Shown: positions 1 to 12,440 of the stretch, piece by piece | How positions within the stretch are numbered: position 1 is the stretch's first letter | How the letters are laid out: each line of letters starts with the position of its first letter | Origin: Argentina anserina | Lineage: Eukaryota > Streptophyta > Magnoliopsida > Rosales > Rosaceae | Assembly (NCBI RefSeq): GCF_933775445.1 | Contig: NC_065874.1 | Span: 12,481,001-12,545,000 of the forward strand | Direction: 5' to 3' | DNA: 64,000 nucleotides | Notes under the pieces: generated by a model | The model's input: the letters and a program-made list of their open reading frames with translations, nothing else | The model's database searches: none | What the model was told of the DNA's origin: nothing | Program-made: the position numbers and the translations under genes

Positions 1-130
1 TACATTAACGATGTCCGAATTAGATGAAATTTTGTAGAGATGATCTTGAATAGCACACCTAAATATTGAATCGTTTATGTTAAAAAGTTCGACCGAAAAG
101 TGTGTCAAAATTAAAACTTCACTCTGGATA

Positions 131-132
131 GG

Positions 133-186
<54 letters not shown>

Positions 187-205
187 TTAAGTTGATAATT
201 TGTAG

Positions 206-249
<44 letters not shown>

Positions 250-250
250 T
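131..250. repeat. Two TA dinucleotide microsatellites
   Basis: Two long (TA)n tracts, about 133-184 and 209-247, are each followed by nearly the same 24-base sequence (ATGCTTAAGTTGAT-ATTTG). The unit tract plus downstream sequence is therefore duplicated in tandem. The rest of 1-460 shows no gene that I can recognise. Confidence 0.95.
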
Positions 251-460
251 TAAGTTGATGATTTGTAGAATTTCATGGACTTGAATCGATTTGATCGAGT
301 AGAGTTATTGCTTTACTACTCGATCGGTTGAGATGTAATTAAGCTGATTATTATGAAGCATGATCAATCTATTGAAGTAATCAATCAAATATAGTTAGTT
401 TCCTACATATATATACACCTGCCCTCAACTAGGTTTTGGTAACTTTCCAGAACCTAGGTA

Positions 461-760
461 CACTACAAGAAATATAACCTAAAGGGACATATATTTGTTA
501 AATGTCCCTTTTGCTAATTATAAGGACATATATTTTTGTTATTTGAGCTATATGGACATTTGTGTTATATGTGCCTTTTGCTAGGGTTCATATCACTAAC
601 TTGGACATTTAATTTGTGTTTCTAAATATAAGCGTGGGTCTCATGATTTCTCACACTACAAAATAGAGTACAAATACCATATATTTGTACAAATACATTT
701 CACTAATTTGGGACATTTTTGCTATATGTCCTCATTGCTTGACTTTTCTTAATTACTTTT
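461..760. mobile_element. CACTA-type transposon terminus
   Basis: The segment opens with CACTACAAGAAA, the usual end of plant CACTA (En/Spm) elements. It is followed by repeated subterminal motifs around GGACATATATTTG and AAATGTCC in both orientations. The opposite end (TTTCTTGTAGTG) was not found before 3908, so the element is either truncated or interrupted and its length is unknown. The gene fragments at 1330-2930 probably lie inside it, which would make it a gene-capturing element; that link is inference. Confidence 0.55.
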
Positions 761-1329
761 GGCTCCCTCTCCCCCTTGGATAGGGACTAAATTGCAAACT
801 CTACATCATAAAATAACAACAATATCTACAAATAAAAAAGAAAATAATAATAATAATATCAAGATAGTAAATAATACAATCTCATATTTTTCATTGAAAT
901 CTTAAAGTGTTATATTATTCAACGATACATCAACAATATCTAGTATTACATTCACTCCCTAAAAGAGGCCTATGTATAAATTGTATAGGATAACTAATTT
1001 AATTAAACTTGAACACTTGCCTGATTACACCGTTCCACAAGTGAATTCAACCTACAAAACAATAAAAAAAAACAGCTATTGGAGTTACTTAAAAATCTGA
1101 TTTAAAGGCAACATGATCAATCAAAAATTTGTAAACCAAGAATGTGAACAAAAAGAAAAGGTCGTTTAAAAAAAATCCATAATCTGATTCATATTATAAT
1201 TTACCATTTAAACACAAACAAAAAAGTCACTTTATGATTTCAACAATAAACCTGGATTAAATAAAAGAATGAGGGTTACAGCCACTAAAAGGAATATTTA
1301 AGGCCATTACAGCAACCTTAACAACATAC

Positions 1330-1610
1330 CTCATAGTGAGATTGTGGAGCACGGCTGCAACATGTTGTTCCTCCCTGAACAAAATGTACACACTACCAAC
1401 CTATTTAATTAGTATTTACACACACACACACACACACACACAAAGCGCATCCAATTAGTCCAATAAGACCAAATTCAATCAAATTAACAAACTCCTGCAT
1501 ACCGGAAACAAAGAAGAAACATACTATGTGATCAGCCAAATATCACAGCTATTCAAGTTTTTTTTTTGTTCTTACTTGCTCAGCTCCTCAAATAGATCCT
1601 CATAGAAATC
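1330..1610 (-). pseudogene. U2AF35: U2AF small subunit (U2AF35) RRM fragment
   Basis: Reading the minus strand, a 35-base exon-like segment (1610-1576) encodes DFYEDLFEELS(K), flanked by a TGTGCAG acceptor and a GTAAGA donor. About 1560-1525 matches the next stretch, ending in LADHIV, but needs a one-base frameshift. 1374-1330 encodes REEQHVAAVLHNLTM, ending at a GTATGT donor. In order these correspond to the start and middle of the U2AF-homology RRM of U2AF35, the splicing factor that recognises the 3' splice-site AG. The zinc fingers and the rest of the RRM were not found, so this is a dead fragment. It lies downstream of a CACTA-type end, which suggests transposon capture. Confidence 0.75.
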
Positions 1611-2930
1611 CTGCACACAAAATCACATAAACATATTTAACAAATTTGATTAAAACTAAGGGATAGAGACATTTAACATGCAGGCAAGACTTGAATGAGG
1701 TACCTTATTCTCATTCATATGTGTGGTGATAAAACTCAATTATCACTGGCAAAGTAGCAACTGAAAGGCCATAACTAATGCCCAATGAATGACAAACTTG
1801 TATTATGGACCATGAATACTTGATAACCAAACCAAAATCATGATTGTGCTTATTGACATTCTTTCCAATAAATGAAATCAATCCCCACATTCCTCCAAAA
1901 ACTCCCCTCTTTCATTCAGTTAATGAAAGCAACGGAACCAAAAAAAAGAAAAAGAAAAAACAAACAAAGCAAGATGAATTCCAAGATTGAATCGTTTGCT
2001 CACAAATTACTCATTGAAAACCCTAAAATCACTTCAAGTCTAAATTGCCCACCAAATTAAGCACATAAACCTCTAATTTTCAATGCTCAAACCACACGGA
2101 AGAGATGGGAGTACCTGAAGTTGATGATGCCGGAACCGTAGGCATACGCAGCACAAGTCCTAAGCTCTTTTAATGATGCGGATAATTAAGTCACTGTAGA
2201 AATGCACAAAGAAAGCAATCGAGTCTTGCTCAGCTAGATATTCACCAGCCTCCATCACGCAAAATCCTCAAAAGTAGTCATATGATTTGAGCAAACTATG
2301 TGTTTTCACATGATTCTAGATAAAACTCAGACCTTCATTGCAACTTTCATCAACTTGCACATAACCTAGTTCAAAATCACATTGCATTAGAAATATCAAA
2401 TCTTGAGCCACAAAATCTCATTAAAGGTATTGAACATTCAACTAGTAAAACCAATAACTGCAATAAAAGTAACATTCAGGCTTCCTGATCACCTGGGAGT
2501 AGAGAAATTAGAGGCAACCTCAGCACAGCTTCCTCAGTCTCAATCGGATCCGCCCTCAAAATCTATCACAAAACCAAATTCATATCAAATCCAAAACCCT
2601 AAAAATCACACCTTTAACATATATCATGTTTAGCCGGAATGAATTGAGGCTTCATAACCTTCTTCTTGCACCCATCTGAAAAGTTTTCACAGGCTAAGAG
2701 AACAGAGTGCAAACGCAGGTGCCACCATGAAGCTCGACACTATTCACCATGATTTTTCCTTCCACGATCGCCAATCAGAAAAGTGAGAGCGGAAACGCGT
2801 CGGCGACGTCGAAATAGGTTGAACGAAGGTGGTGCGGTGGCCAGAGCAAAGCTAAAGGTGGGGGAAGGATGGTGGTTTGGGGCGTGGGTCGTCAGGTCGC
2901 GAAGATGGAGGTTAGTTTGAGAGGTGAATC
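1611..2930 (-). other. Exon-like fragments of unidentified minus-strand gene(s)
   Basis: Several minus-strand pieces look like former exons. One near 2260-2160 reads MEAGEYLAEQDSIAFF and onward, then needs a frameshift into a reading with YAYGSGIINF that ends at a GTACTC donor near 2115. Another at 2690-2640 follows a TTTTCAG acceptor. 2700-2900 is GC-rich, like a first exon or 5' leader, in contrast to the AT-rich surroundings. I do not recognise the source. Together with the U2AF35 fragment they may form a chimeric captured transcript. The plus-strand open frames at 1872-2060 and 2403-2633 look like shadows. Confidence 0.35.
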
Positions 2931-3908
2931 AACAGTTTTGGCATTTTGAAAAAAAAAAGAAATTTTAGAGAATATTAAGTTTTTTCCGGTCCAGATTATG
3001 TATCTCATTCTCCAAAATAGAGAGAATGACGAGAGAGAATGAGAAATTCTCCAAATTTGTAGCAATCTGCAATTTTTTGCAGAAGTAAGATCATTAAATG
3101 CTACACTTTCTCCAATAACTCAAGTTTTAATAACAACCAATCAAAACAATAAAAATTTAAATCATTTTATTTCAAACTAGCAAATTAAATATATAAAATA
3201 ATGTATGGTTAGAAAAATAGGATTATATAATATTTTATTCACTTGTAATAAATATAGAAATATACAAAATAGAGAAACTGTTGGAGTTTGAGCATAAAAC
3301 TTTTGGAGATTTTGGCATTTGTTTCTCCATTTTAGAGAAATTTTATCAAACCTGTTGTAGATGCTCTTACTCTCCAATACACATACATAGTCTAAATGAT
3401 CCAAGGGCTGAAATAATTCAACCAATTTCTACGGCCAAGATTGCACCGTAACCCTTTTCTGATTTCCCAAATAATTCCTTTAAATTTCCCAACTTTGGAA
3501 AAATCTTATAAATAGTTCGGTAATCCAAAAAATTCACTGAACATTCTCAAGTACTCGACGTAATGTGCACGATTCTTAATTCAAGAGAGTTACTTATCTG
3601 AAAATTTTGAAAAATATTCTCGAACATTTACTTTAATTAATCACCGAGATCATAAAATAGTCATTAACGATTTCAACTTAGCTCGTTAATATCTTCGGGG
3701 CTCACATCCACTCTTTGTGTGGGTATTCTACTAAGAGCGAGAAGAACGAGAATTGTATATTGGAGAAATTTTTTGTCAAAGACATCGATAGATCAGGGTG
3801 AAAAAGAACAAATATAAGGTAATGTGTTAGTTTGATGGCGGCTAAGAGTTTCTGTATGGCGTTGTATTTCATGGATAGAAGAAGGAGTATGAAGAGAGTA
3901 TTCTACTA
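2931..3908. other. Gene-free AT-rich stretch
   Basis: No gene seen. 3000-3400 contains repeated motifs of the type GAGAATGAGAAATTCTCC and TTTCTCCATTTTAGAGAAA in both orientations, suggestive of an old MITE. I could not define termini or target duplications. Confidence 0.4.
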
Positions 3909-4653
3909 CACTACCAGAAAAAAAGTCTAAACGATGAACTGTTTTCGTCAACTAAGAGCCCACTTTCCACGTATCATCACCAAAATGACACATATTTTGT
4001 GGTTTAGGGGCCGTGGCTTAAGTACCAAAACGACAAAAGTTCAGCCTTCGTTGTTTAGCTCATGACTTATCTGACAGATTTTTATTGGTCATTATCTTTT
4101 AAAACGACGAACATTTATCACTCTTAAGTGAGTAAATTATCGTCGGTAAACTCTAACGACAAAATCAATTTCGTCGTTTGAGTATTAAAACAACGTAACA
4201 CTAAATCCTTACTCGACGAGAATATTTGTAGCCTAAGAATCTGGTAGACAAAACTTTTCGTCGTCTAAGTCCATAAGAACTGATTAATTACAAGTAGATA
4301 GTTTTCGTCACTCTATATACACTTTCGCTTTCTTTCTTTATATATTTTTATTGTAAATCTGATTTAATCAATAAAATAATTCTGAAATAGAAATTTAACA
4401 AACACAAATTGGATTGAAATTACTTTGTCCAACAAAGTAAAATAATACTATAAAAATGTCCACTACAAAAATAGAACAGAGCCATACCCAGCAAAACCAG
4501 TGCTAGAGGCATAAACAAAAGACTCAAAAAGGGGGCATGAAGCTATAGTTAGATTTGCTTTAGTCTACTACAGATTCAACATTGGAAAATAAACTATGAA
4601 AATTCTAATATAGGGGAGGAGATATTGGCATTCTCTCCATCAGTTTGTTGCGT

Positions 4654-6673
4654 CTATCGCCTTAGCAGAGATATGATTCGATCATATTTCTCCTTTAAAA
4701 TCTGAAGCTTTGTCTCAATTTTGGCAACCCTCTCATTGACCTTTTGTATTCTCTCTTTCATCACAACAACATTTGATTAAGAGCGTGAAGTAGAACTCAT
4801 TGACGACTCTCCGATTTCTTTAACAACTCGTCCAAGACCACGAGTCTGTATCCCAACTTTTTCTCCGAGTGTATCTTCAAGCACCTTCCGTTGAGTTTTA
4901 TAGTCCACAGGTGGTAGCTTATCGACCGGGATGTCCGGGTTGTTTTTCATTCAATCCTCCTTTTTTTTTTGAACCTTAGCCCTCATTTTTATCTACAAGT
5001 ACAAAACAACAAACATTTTATTACATGATTCCAGACTATAAATGCAAGCATTTAGACCATCTCCCCCAAAGTCATCAACTTCCCTTCAATTATGATGATA
5101 ACAACAAAATTGCAAGCTCATATCAATTTATTATATGATTACAAATAATATAATTGCCGACAGTGTCCTTGGCATTCTTGTCAAGGCAAATCCATAGACA
5201 TCTTTCGATTTCTACTATAACTCAACAATTAGTAACTTCATCAGAATTCTACTGGTTTCAAACTTTATATCATTCAAAATCACAAAACAATACTACCGAA
5301 AATACAAACAACAACTATACAATGAAATCATCACAAAATACAACCATGTTTATCAATGACAATGTGCAGCTACAACTATTAAACTACTTACCAACTTCAA
5401 ACTATTGATGGAAAATTTTGAAAAATGATATATTTGCTGAAAATCTTGAGACCCAACAAAACCAAGAAAGTTTATCAATGTAAAATTTCAAAACATAGAA
5501 ATATAAGTGCAAGAAATTAAGGTGAAAGAAGGAACCACTTACAGGTAACTCAGCATTAGTCTCCTCATATGCTGAAATGTAGAATAGTTCAACTCCCCTG
5601 GCCTTGTTCTCAGCAGCCCTATAGATGATAGGTTTGCCCCTTGTGTGGTAGTTAAATGTTTTCTTACCACGGTCTGCCATGTGTGTAGATGATCATTTAT
5701 GTTAAATGAAATGATCAATAAATATAATGCACAAAGAAACACATTGCTCATCCTTGACTATACATAAGTTCATATATATGATGCAATACCAAATAATTAT
5801 GAGCTAAATACTGCTCATATCAAACACTAGCATAGCCACACCAAAATAATAATTCAAACATATAAACCATCATATATAAATAAAAATACACTTTATATAT
5901 TGGACATAACCACATTCCACAAAACCTATTTACAAAACTTGTACCTTGAACTCTGGTGACTCAAAGTATTGGCAAAGCCATTGCTTCTCATCCAGCATGT
6001 GCAAAAGCTCCAGAGGAGGACGTTCACTCTTGTAGATCTTATAGTAGTTAGAGAAGTTATGCTTCCACTCACAATATTGAGAAGTCACCCTATCATTGAC
6101 CAATTTTCACATACCATTATGTTTATAATCAATATTAAAAAAGACCTACAATCATCATCAAACCATTAATTAAGTTAAATAACAAAATATTTTTATGAAC
6201 ACAGTTATATAAACATAACGATAACGGTTGTTACTTCTACCTTACTGTGAGTCCATTGAACACCTTTAGTTTCTCTGTATCAAGGAGTTCCCGATAATTT
6301 CCCGCAATCAATTTAACTTGTCCCCGTATATAGAAACAAATTATGGAGACCACGATGCTGTTTATATCCTGATCAACAGGACCTTAGGGAAACTCAGTCC
6401 ACTCGATATCAATCCTATTCCCCTACCTTTTCACAATGTCTGCTACTTTTGTGTTGTTGACAAGCCCTCTTTTGCGTTGTGGGGGAGGTGCACTAGCCGA
6501 CCGAGGTTTGCACCAAACACTGATGGACTGGAACCCATTAGAATCCTCTGATGATGAGACTGGAGTTGGTGGGAGCCCTCGCCCTCAATAGACGGAGCTG
6601 ATGCAAGAAACTCTTCCAGAAACTGCTCCATCGTAGGTGGCATCTTCTTCCCTATCAGCAAAACATAAAACAC
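4654..6673 (-). pseudogene. CACTA PttA-like protein (Transposase_24 family), degraded
   Basis: This is the second gene of the CACTA element, read from about 6643 (MPPTMEQFLEEFLASAP) down to a TAG at 4656-4654. Recognisable segments in order are RIDIEWTEFP then GPVDQDINS (about 6400-6340); VNDRVTSQYCEWKHNFSNYY and LDEKQWLCQYFES (about 6110-5945), matching the W-x-LC-x-F region of the family; FNYHTRGKP (about 5660), matching the H-T-G-K motif; and RGLGRVVKEIGE followed by a heptad-like C-terminal coiled coil (about 4850-4660). In-frame stops (about 6410, 6373, 4780) and introns break the frame. Proteins of this class are thought to act as DNA-binding or accessory transposition factors. The family call rests on motif order. 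Confidence 0.7.
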
Positions 6674-7184
6674 AAATCAATTAGGGGAGAAACCACCAAC
6701 ATACGCAGTAAAACCCCAAACACATTGATTATCTAATTCTCATTTAAAATCAAAACCAAGCATATATAATCATACTCTCAGATTATACTATATCAGAAAA
6801 TTAACAAAGCAAAATCAATATATGCAATCAGAAACTAGAGAACACTTGCCAAAAAACTCAGAATCGATGATCGATTCTCCTCCACAGAGCCTTTCTGAAA
6901 ACCAAACAACACATAATTAAATAGGATGCCAAGACCGTGACCCAAATCATCAAACCGAGTCGAAAACTCTGCCTTTGATTGTGAGAGACAAAGATTTAGG
7001 GATTGATAGAGAACTCTTTTTGATAATTAACAGAGAAATTTAGGGTCTGATTCACATAGAGAAATCAGGGGACGAAAGGATTTGAGATTGAGAGAGAGAG
7101 ATACGGGGGCTGAAGAGATTTGAGATTGAAAGAGAGAGATTTGGGGGTGATTTGGAATTATACTTGGCGAAAGTGATTTGTGAG

Positions 7185-7192
7185 TATATATA
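7185..7192 (-). promoter_or_regulatory. TATA box for the PttA-like transcript
   Basis: TATATATA lies about 540 bases upstream of the presumed start of the PttA-like reading frame. On the minus strand it is followed by a pyrimidine-rich leader with repeated CTCTCTCAATCTC-type runs (7140-7030) typical of plant 5' UTRs. The role is inferred from position and composition. Confidence 0.5.
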
Positions 7193-7864
7193 GCACCCAC
7201 TAATATGATGACATGTTTCATATTTCTACTTTTAAGTAATTCAATTGGAAGGGAAAAAATTTAGTGGGAAAAATACCACCACTATTTTGATGTTAATTGA
7301 CCAAACATGTATGTTTGATCACTTTAATTAGTGTTTGAAATTTTAGGCAAAACATTTTGGCGGAACCCAAAACCGTCAATATTTCTAACAAAAATTGTAC
7401 CCTTTCCTCTTATATATTTTGATATATATGCTTTAATTTAGCAGTCACTTGGAAAAATTATAAGATTAAATTATGCATCTTACATAGTTAGATGCAATTG
7501 AACAACATAATTGTCAGACAATTATCCAGAAGAAGTTCATCTAATCTCATAATTATAGTTATGACTTGAAATAAATTTGTTGAACAACATAATTATATCA
7601 TAATTATCCTTGGCAATAAAAGATGCAAATAATAAGGTAGATTATCCAACAAACTATATCTAGAATTTGGTAATGCAATCAGGCATCATAATTGTATGAT
7701 AATTATCCTTGGCAAAGAAGTCCATAATAAGTTCATGTAATTCCACAATTATAAAAATAGAATTTGGTAAGCTAAAATTAATTTGTTTCGACAGTACACA
7801 TTAGTAATCAATCGATGTCATATGAATCCTCATCTCTTAGACCGTCCTCTTCGTCATCCTCATC

Positions 7865-10800
7865 TTATTCTTCATCTTCATCTTCATCGCCAATAAAGTC
7901 CTCTTCGTCAGGTGGTATAAACTGTAGTGGATCAAAATCGAACTCTAAAGTGTCAATGGGAACATACCCAATAGCTTGAGGGTTAAAGATGTCGTTGGTA
8001 CGATTAGTCTTTGTATCGAGAATCTGAGAGCTAGAAGGTTCTTGATATGGTTCAACTACCACATTCTCAATATCTCGTTCGGCACCCCGTAAAAGTATGG
8101 TTGCAGCATATATGTTTCTATGTGACATCACGTTAACTATTTTCCAACCCCCACCCTCTTTTGAATCATCAAGATAGAACACTTGTTTTTATGTGGTGGC
8201 AAGTATAAATATTTGGTTCATTCTCATACCAACTGGTGTTTGTATTCACTGATAACAAGTCATGATCCAGGTGTACTCCTGCGAACATTAGGGTTAGTAT
8301 TGAACCATCTATATTTGAACAACACCACCGGCATACCAGTTGCATAAAGTAGCTTGACAACATGTGACTAAGGCTTTTCCAGCCAAATGTTGCAACTCCG
8401 GGAAGTACTCGCTATTATTATCTCATTGAATTTTCTCACCTATATAGACAAAGAACTTAAATTTTTTAGAATTGACCACAACAACAATTCAATATACTTT
8501 GTGACCACTATAGATATTATAAAGATTGAACATACCCATGTTTGAAAATAATTTGGAAATTCTTTCTTATGCCTCTCTTGGACTTGTCCCTTATAATAAT
8601 CTCGATACTTGTCGACTTCTTCACAGTATTGTAGTATACACCAATGAGCCTCATTGAGGTTATTTTCACTCAATTTCTCTGAATTTGGTAAGTTACCAAG
8701 CATTCTTACTTCTTTAGAAACAACTGAAAGGTTGAATCTATGTGTAATGTTTACATTAGTTGAGTATGTGTTATCTTCATTATGAAGATATAAATTGCAG
8801 TAGGTTACACACTCGTGTGTCATGTATGCCTTTGCTATTGACCATTCCGGGTTAGATCTGTTTCTAACATAGCCTTTATAACCTCCGAGTTGCCTGAAAT
8901 ATATGGAGTTAGTATTATACACAAAAAGTATGTAAATATAAAAATTAAAAAAAAACATGTATTGTTATATACAATGTACCTTTCTATGGGAAATATCAAG
9001 GTATTATGTATTGGCCAGTCAACAGAGCTTGATCGGGAAGGTTGATCATGAGGTGAACCATGATGTCAAAAAAAGCGGGTGGATAAATTCTTTCCAATTT
9101 GCAAAGGACGTAGACAATGTCACCCTTCAATTTAAGGACATCTGACTACTTCAGTTCTCTAGCGCATAACTTTTGCCAGAACCTGGACAAGGCTATTAAT
9201 GGATCAACCACATCAGCTCACAAATAGGGTCTAACTACCACTGGAAGAAGCCGATGCAGTAACACGTGACTATCATGAGCCTTCATTCCTGAAATCTTTT
9301 GTTCCTCCACTTTAACACAACATACTATATTTGTTGCATATCCTTGATGATACTTTACATCATGAACCATTTAGATATTAACGGTTTCAAAGATGGCTTC
9401 ACTGTGTAAGATGCAACAGGGATTACAGTTTTGACCCCTTCTTTTTGACCCATAAGTGTGGTCGTAGGCCATGAAATTCCAAATCCATACGCACTTTAAT
9501 AGTGTCTTTTGTCTTATCTTTAAAATCGAAAGTTGTTCCAATATGCTGTCAAATACGTTTTTCTCTGTGTGCATGCCATATATGGTATGTCTTTGTTTCA
9601 ATTTTGATCAGTAAGGCAACTCAAAAAACACACTCTTGTGGTCCCAACATAAGAGATCTTCAGGGCGCTTAGGTCGCGGGAACTTTGGCTGACTGCTCAG
9701 CCGACCGAAATCAAATGAGTTCAACTTTCCAAAATTTCATCATCAGATAACTGTCGAGGTTCCAGATCAAACTCTTGCTTCCCATCAAATGTTGCTGCAT
9801 CAAACCGCCATTCATGGTCAATTGGAAGAAATCTACGGTGACCCATGTAACATACCTTTCCAACGTGCCAAGTAGAATGTATGTTGTCCAAGCATACCAG
9901 ACATGCCTTATACCCTTTAGTGGTTTGAGAGGATAACATCTCATAAGCAGGCAAATCGCTAATGGTCCACATTACTACTGCTCTCATCATGAATGAAGTT
10001 CCAGTATGTCTGTCAAATGTTTGGACTCCATTTATCCATAAATTTTTCAACTCATCAATCAGTGGTTGCATATACACATCAAGACACTTTCCTTGAGACT
10101 TTGGACCAGGAATTAACATTCATAAAATTAAACTCTTTCTTCATTAGCATCCAGGGAGGGAAGTTATATGGCACACCAATAACATGACAAGTACTATGAG
10201 ACGAACTTTATTGTCCCCAAGGATTGAACCCGTTTGTTGTGATTGCGACTCTTACATTTTGAATGTCTGCTGCGAAGTCAGGCTATAATCTGTCAAAATG
10301 TTTCCAAACCTCCCCATCTGCTGAATGTCTAAGAACATCATCATCATCTCTTTCTAACCCATGCCATCTCATCTCCTTTGCCGTGTGCGCATACATGTAC
10401 AGACGTTGCAATCTAGGTTTCAATGGGAAATAACGAAACACCTTTACCGGAACCTTTTTCTTCTTAAACAAAGAAGATGGCTCCTACCTCGATTCAAAAC
10501 ACACATGACACTCATCATCTCTTGCATAATCTCTGCGAAACATATACAATTATTCTTGCAAGCATGTATTTTTCATAACTGGGACCGAGGTCTTTCAAGA
10601 TCTTCTTTGTCTTATAATGACTTTCAGGAAACTGGTTATCCTTAGGCAGCATGCTTTTAATATATTTAGAATTGCCATCATAACTCATATTTGACCATTT
10701 ATGCTTCACTTTCAACTGCATATGTGACATGATTTCACTCAAAACAGTCACGTCACAACCTTGGTACAAAGGGGTTTGTGCTTGAGTGACCAACCTATTA

Positions 10801-11256
10801 TACCTATCGTAATCAGTCATGTCAACTACCTCTTCATGATCTATTGTCTCTTCATTAACTGTCACTTTTTCAAATGACTCTTCATGACCACATCTTGAAG
10901 CATATGGGAAGCCATCGTATAACATGTTCATGGTAGGGTCCATAGAATGACTAATAGTACCACTAGATGACCCACTTTCATGAATATAACCATCTCGCAA
11001 ATCAGCCATTGTACGATTGTGAACGAAAAATTCACAGTGCTTCGTCCATATAGTATAATTTTGCCACATGCCATTATGTGAAAGGTGTTGATACAGAAAG
11101 TGACAATTCACCCAGTCATTGTAGCCGCATTTTCTACACATGAACTTGTACCATTCTGCTCCATTACCATTAACAACTGCCCAGTTCACAAAATTAAATT
11201 ATTTCGTTTAAATAAAGTGGGTCCTCTCTCCCGAGCAGCATCCATCTCTTGTCCAT
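7865..11256 (-). pseudogene. TNP2: TNP2-type CACTA transposase (Transposase_21, DUF4218, DUF4216), degraded
   Basis: Transposase of the CACTA element. It begins at 11256 with MDKRWM, the usual TNP2 start, then a frameshift near 11200. The N-terminal zinc-binding region follows (CRKCGYNDWV, HLSHNGMWQNYTIW; 11189-10960). A Transposase_21 core reads MRWH, LRHSADGEVWKHFD, NGFNPWG, then LIPGPKSQGK and GYKACLVC (10471-9900), and FFELPY and HTIYGMHTEKNVFDSI follow. A DUF4218-like segment is at 9370-8440 (FFDIMVHLMINLP, RNRSNPEWSIAKAYMTHEC). A DUF4216-like tail (VFYLDD-type, read as MFYLDDSKEGGGWK) and an acidic C-terminus end at TAA 7867-7865. Several stops and frame changes are present, some of which could be introns. 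The domain order matches plant TNP2 proteins well; activity is unlikely. Confidence 0.88.
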
Positions 11257-11740
11257 AGTATGTGTATGATGTCATAACACTAATAAAATAATTTAATATT
11301 TCTAAGTAATTATCGAGATTTCCAGGGCTAAATATCGAGAATAAAAGAATTTAACATTCTTTAATTTCATTCATCGCACTAATAAAACACAAATTAATTA
11401 TTTTTGCGTAAAATTAACAAAATATATATATTATTTATAATAAACATAATCAAATAAGGTTAAAATAACAATTGCCAAAATAAGCACACCAACTTACAAG
11501 CTAATGAGTAATCAAATATTCATATATAACCAAGCAAGATAAATAATATCATTACCAGATGAAATCAATAACCAAGCAAGATAAATAGCTCATTGGAAAA
11601 CATGTCAAAAAAGTGAAAAAGGGGGAGGGGGAAGAGAAATCATATTGCCGTAAAGTAGTGTGTAGAGATGTGGTAAAATGATATTTAAGAAATCTAAAAC
11701 CATTTTCAGGGAAGTTCTCTCTAAAACCTAGGAACTGCCA
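11257..11740. other. AT-rich 5' flank of the TNP2-like gene
   Basis: No gene. This should hold the TNP2 promoter and the second CACTA terminus. I see AT-rich sequence but no terminal motif, and the stretch ends exactly where an LTR copy starts. Confidence 0.4.
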
Positions 11741-12440
11741 TGTCACGACCCCAAAATTTCGAGTATGAAACTCAAATTTCGTAGTCATGAAAAACTCTAA
11801 AAAAATCTCAATAAATCGAAATCATAACTCGCATAAAAATATATACGAAAATCCACAAAACATCAATTATAAATACACTCATGACTCATTAGACGGCCAA
11901 TCTGGTTGTCTAATAATGTGAAAATATATGTACTCATGAGGAATTGGGCAACCCTTCTGTTTACCCAAATGCATTTATAATACGGGTACTCATGAGCGCT
12001 GGTATACCTCTGTTACCCCTCATGAATAGTACACCGCCGACATTGGGCAACCACCTGCTACCCAATATCCAAAATATGGGTACTCATAAGCTGATAACCC
12101 ATCTGTTACCTCTTATGCAGTACCCCGGCAGACAGGCTAGAGCTCTAACCATATCGTAACTTTTGCCCGGCCAAAGGCTAGGTTTCGACATGCCAATACG
12201 TCCGAAGACATAAAACACGTCCGAAGACAAAAACGTTTTAACAAAACTCAATGTTAAAATCACGTACAATAATCATCACATTATATTGTACAAATCGAAT
12301 CAACATACTTAATATATATATATATATATATCTCAACACCAAAATGAACTTATTCACAATGGAAATTACGACAGTATATAATATAGCAAACCATATATAT
12401 GTACCAATTTACCATTTATACACATATTTACTATTTACGT
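11741..12440 (+). mobile_element. LTR fragment, forward copy (same family as the solo LTR at 44334)
   Basis: It starts TGTCACGACCCCAAAATTTCG, closely matching the start of the solo LTR at 44334 (TGTAATGACCCCAAAATTTCG). It tracks that LTR through distinctive blocks (CATGAGGAATTGGGCAACC, GTACACCGCCGACATTGGG, CACGTCCGAAGAC) to about 12440, with an internal deletion of about 260 bases. Open frames here are non-coding shadows. Confidence 0.85.

Larger units (their letters stand above)
3909..11740 (-). mobile_element. Decayed CACTA (En/Spm) element with PttA-like and TNP2-like genes
   Basis: The left end is CACTACCAGAAAAAAAG, followed for about 350 bases by subterminal motifs such as AAACGACGA and TCGTCGTTT in both orientations, as expected for CACTA ends. 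Both usual CACTA genes follow on the minus strand: a Transposase_24/PttA-like gene and a TNP2-type transposase. The inverted right terminus (CTGGTAGTG) is not found up to 14100. The element stops at an LTR copy beginning at 11741, so the right end is probably lost. Internal stop codons and frameshifts in both genes indicate a non-functional copy. Confidence 0.8.
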
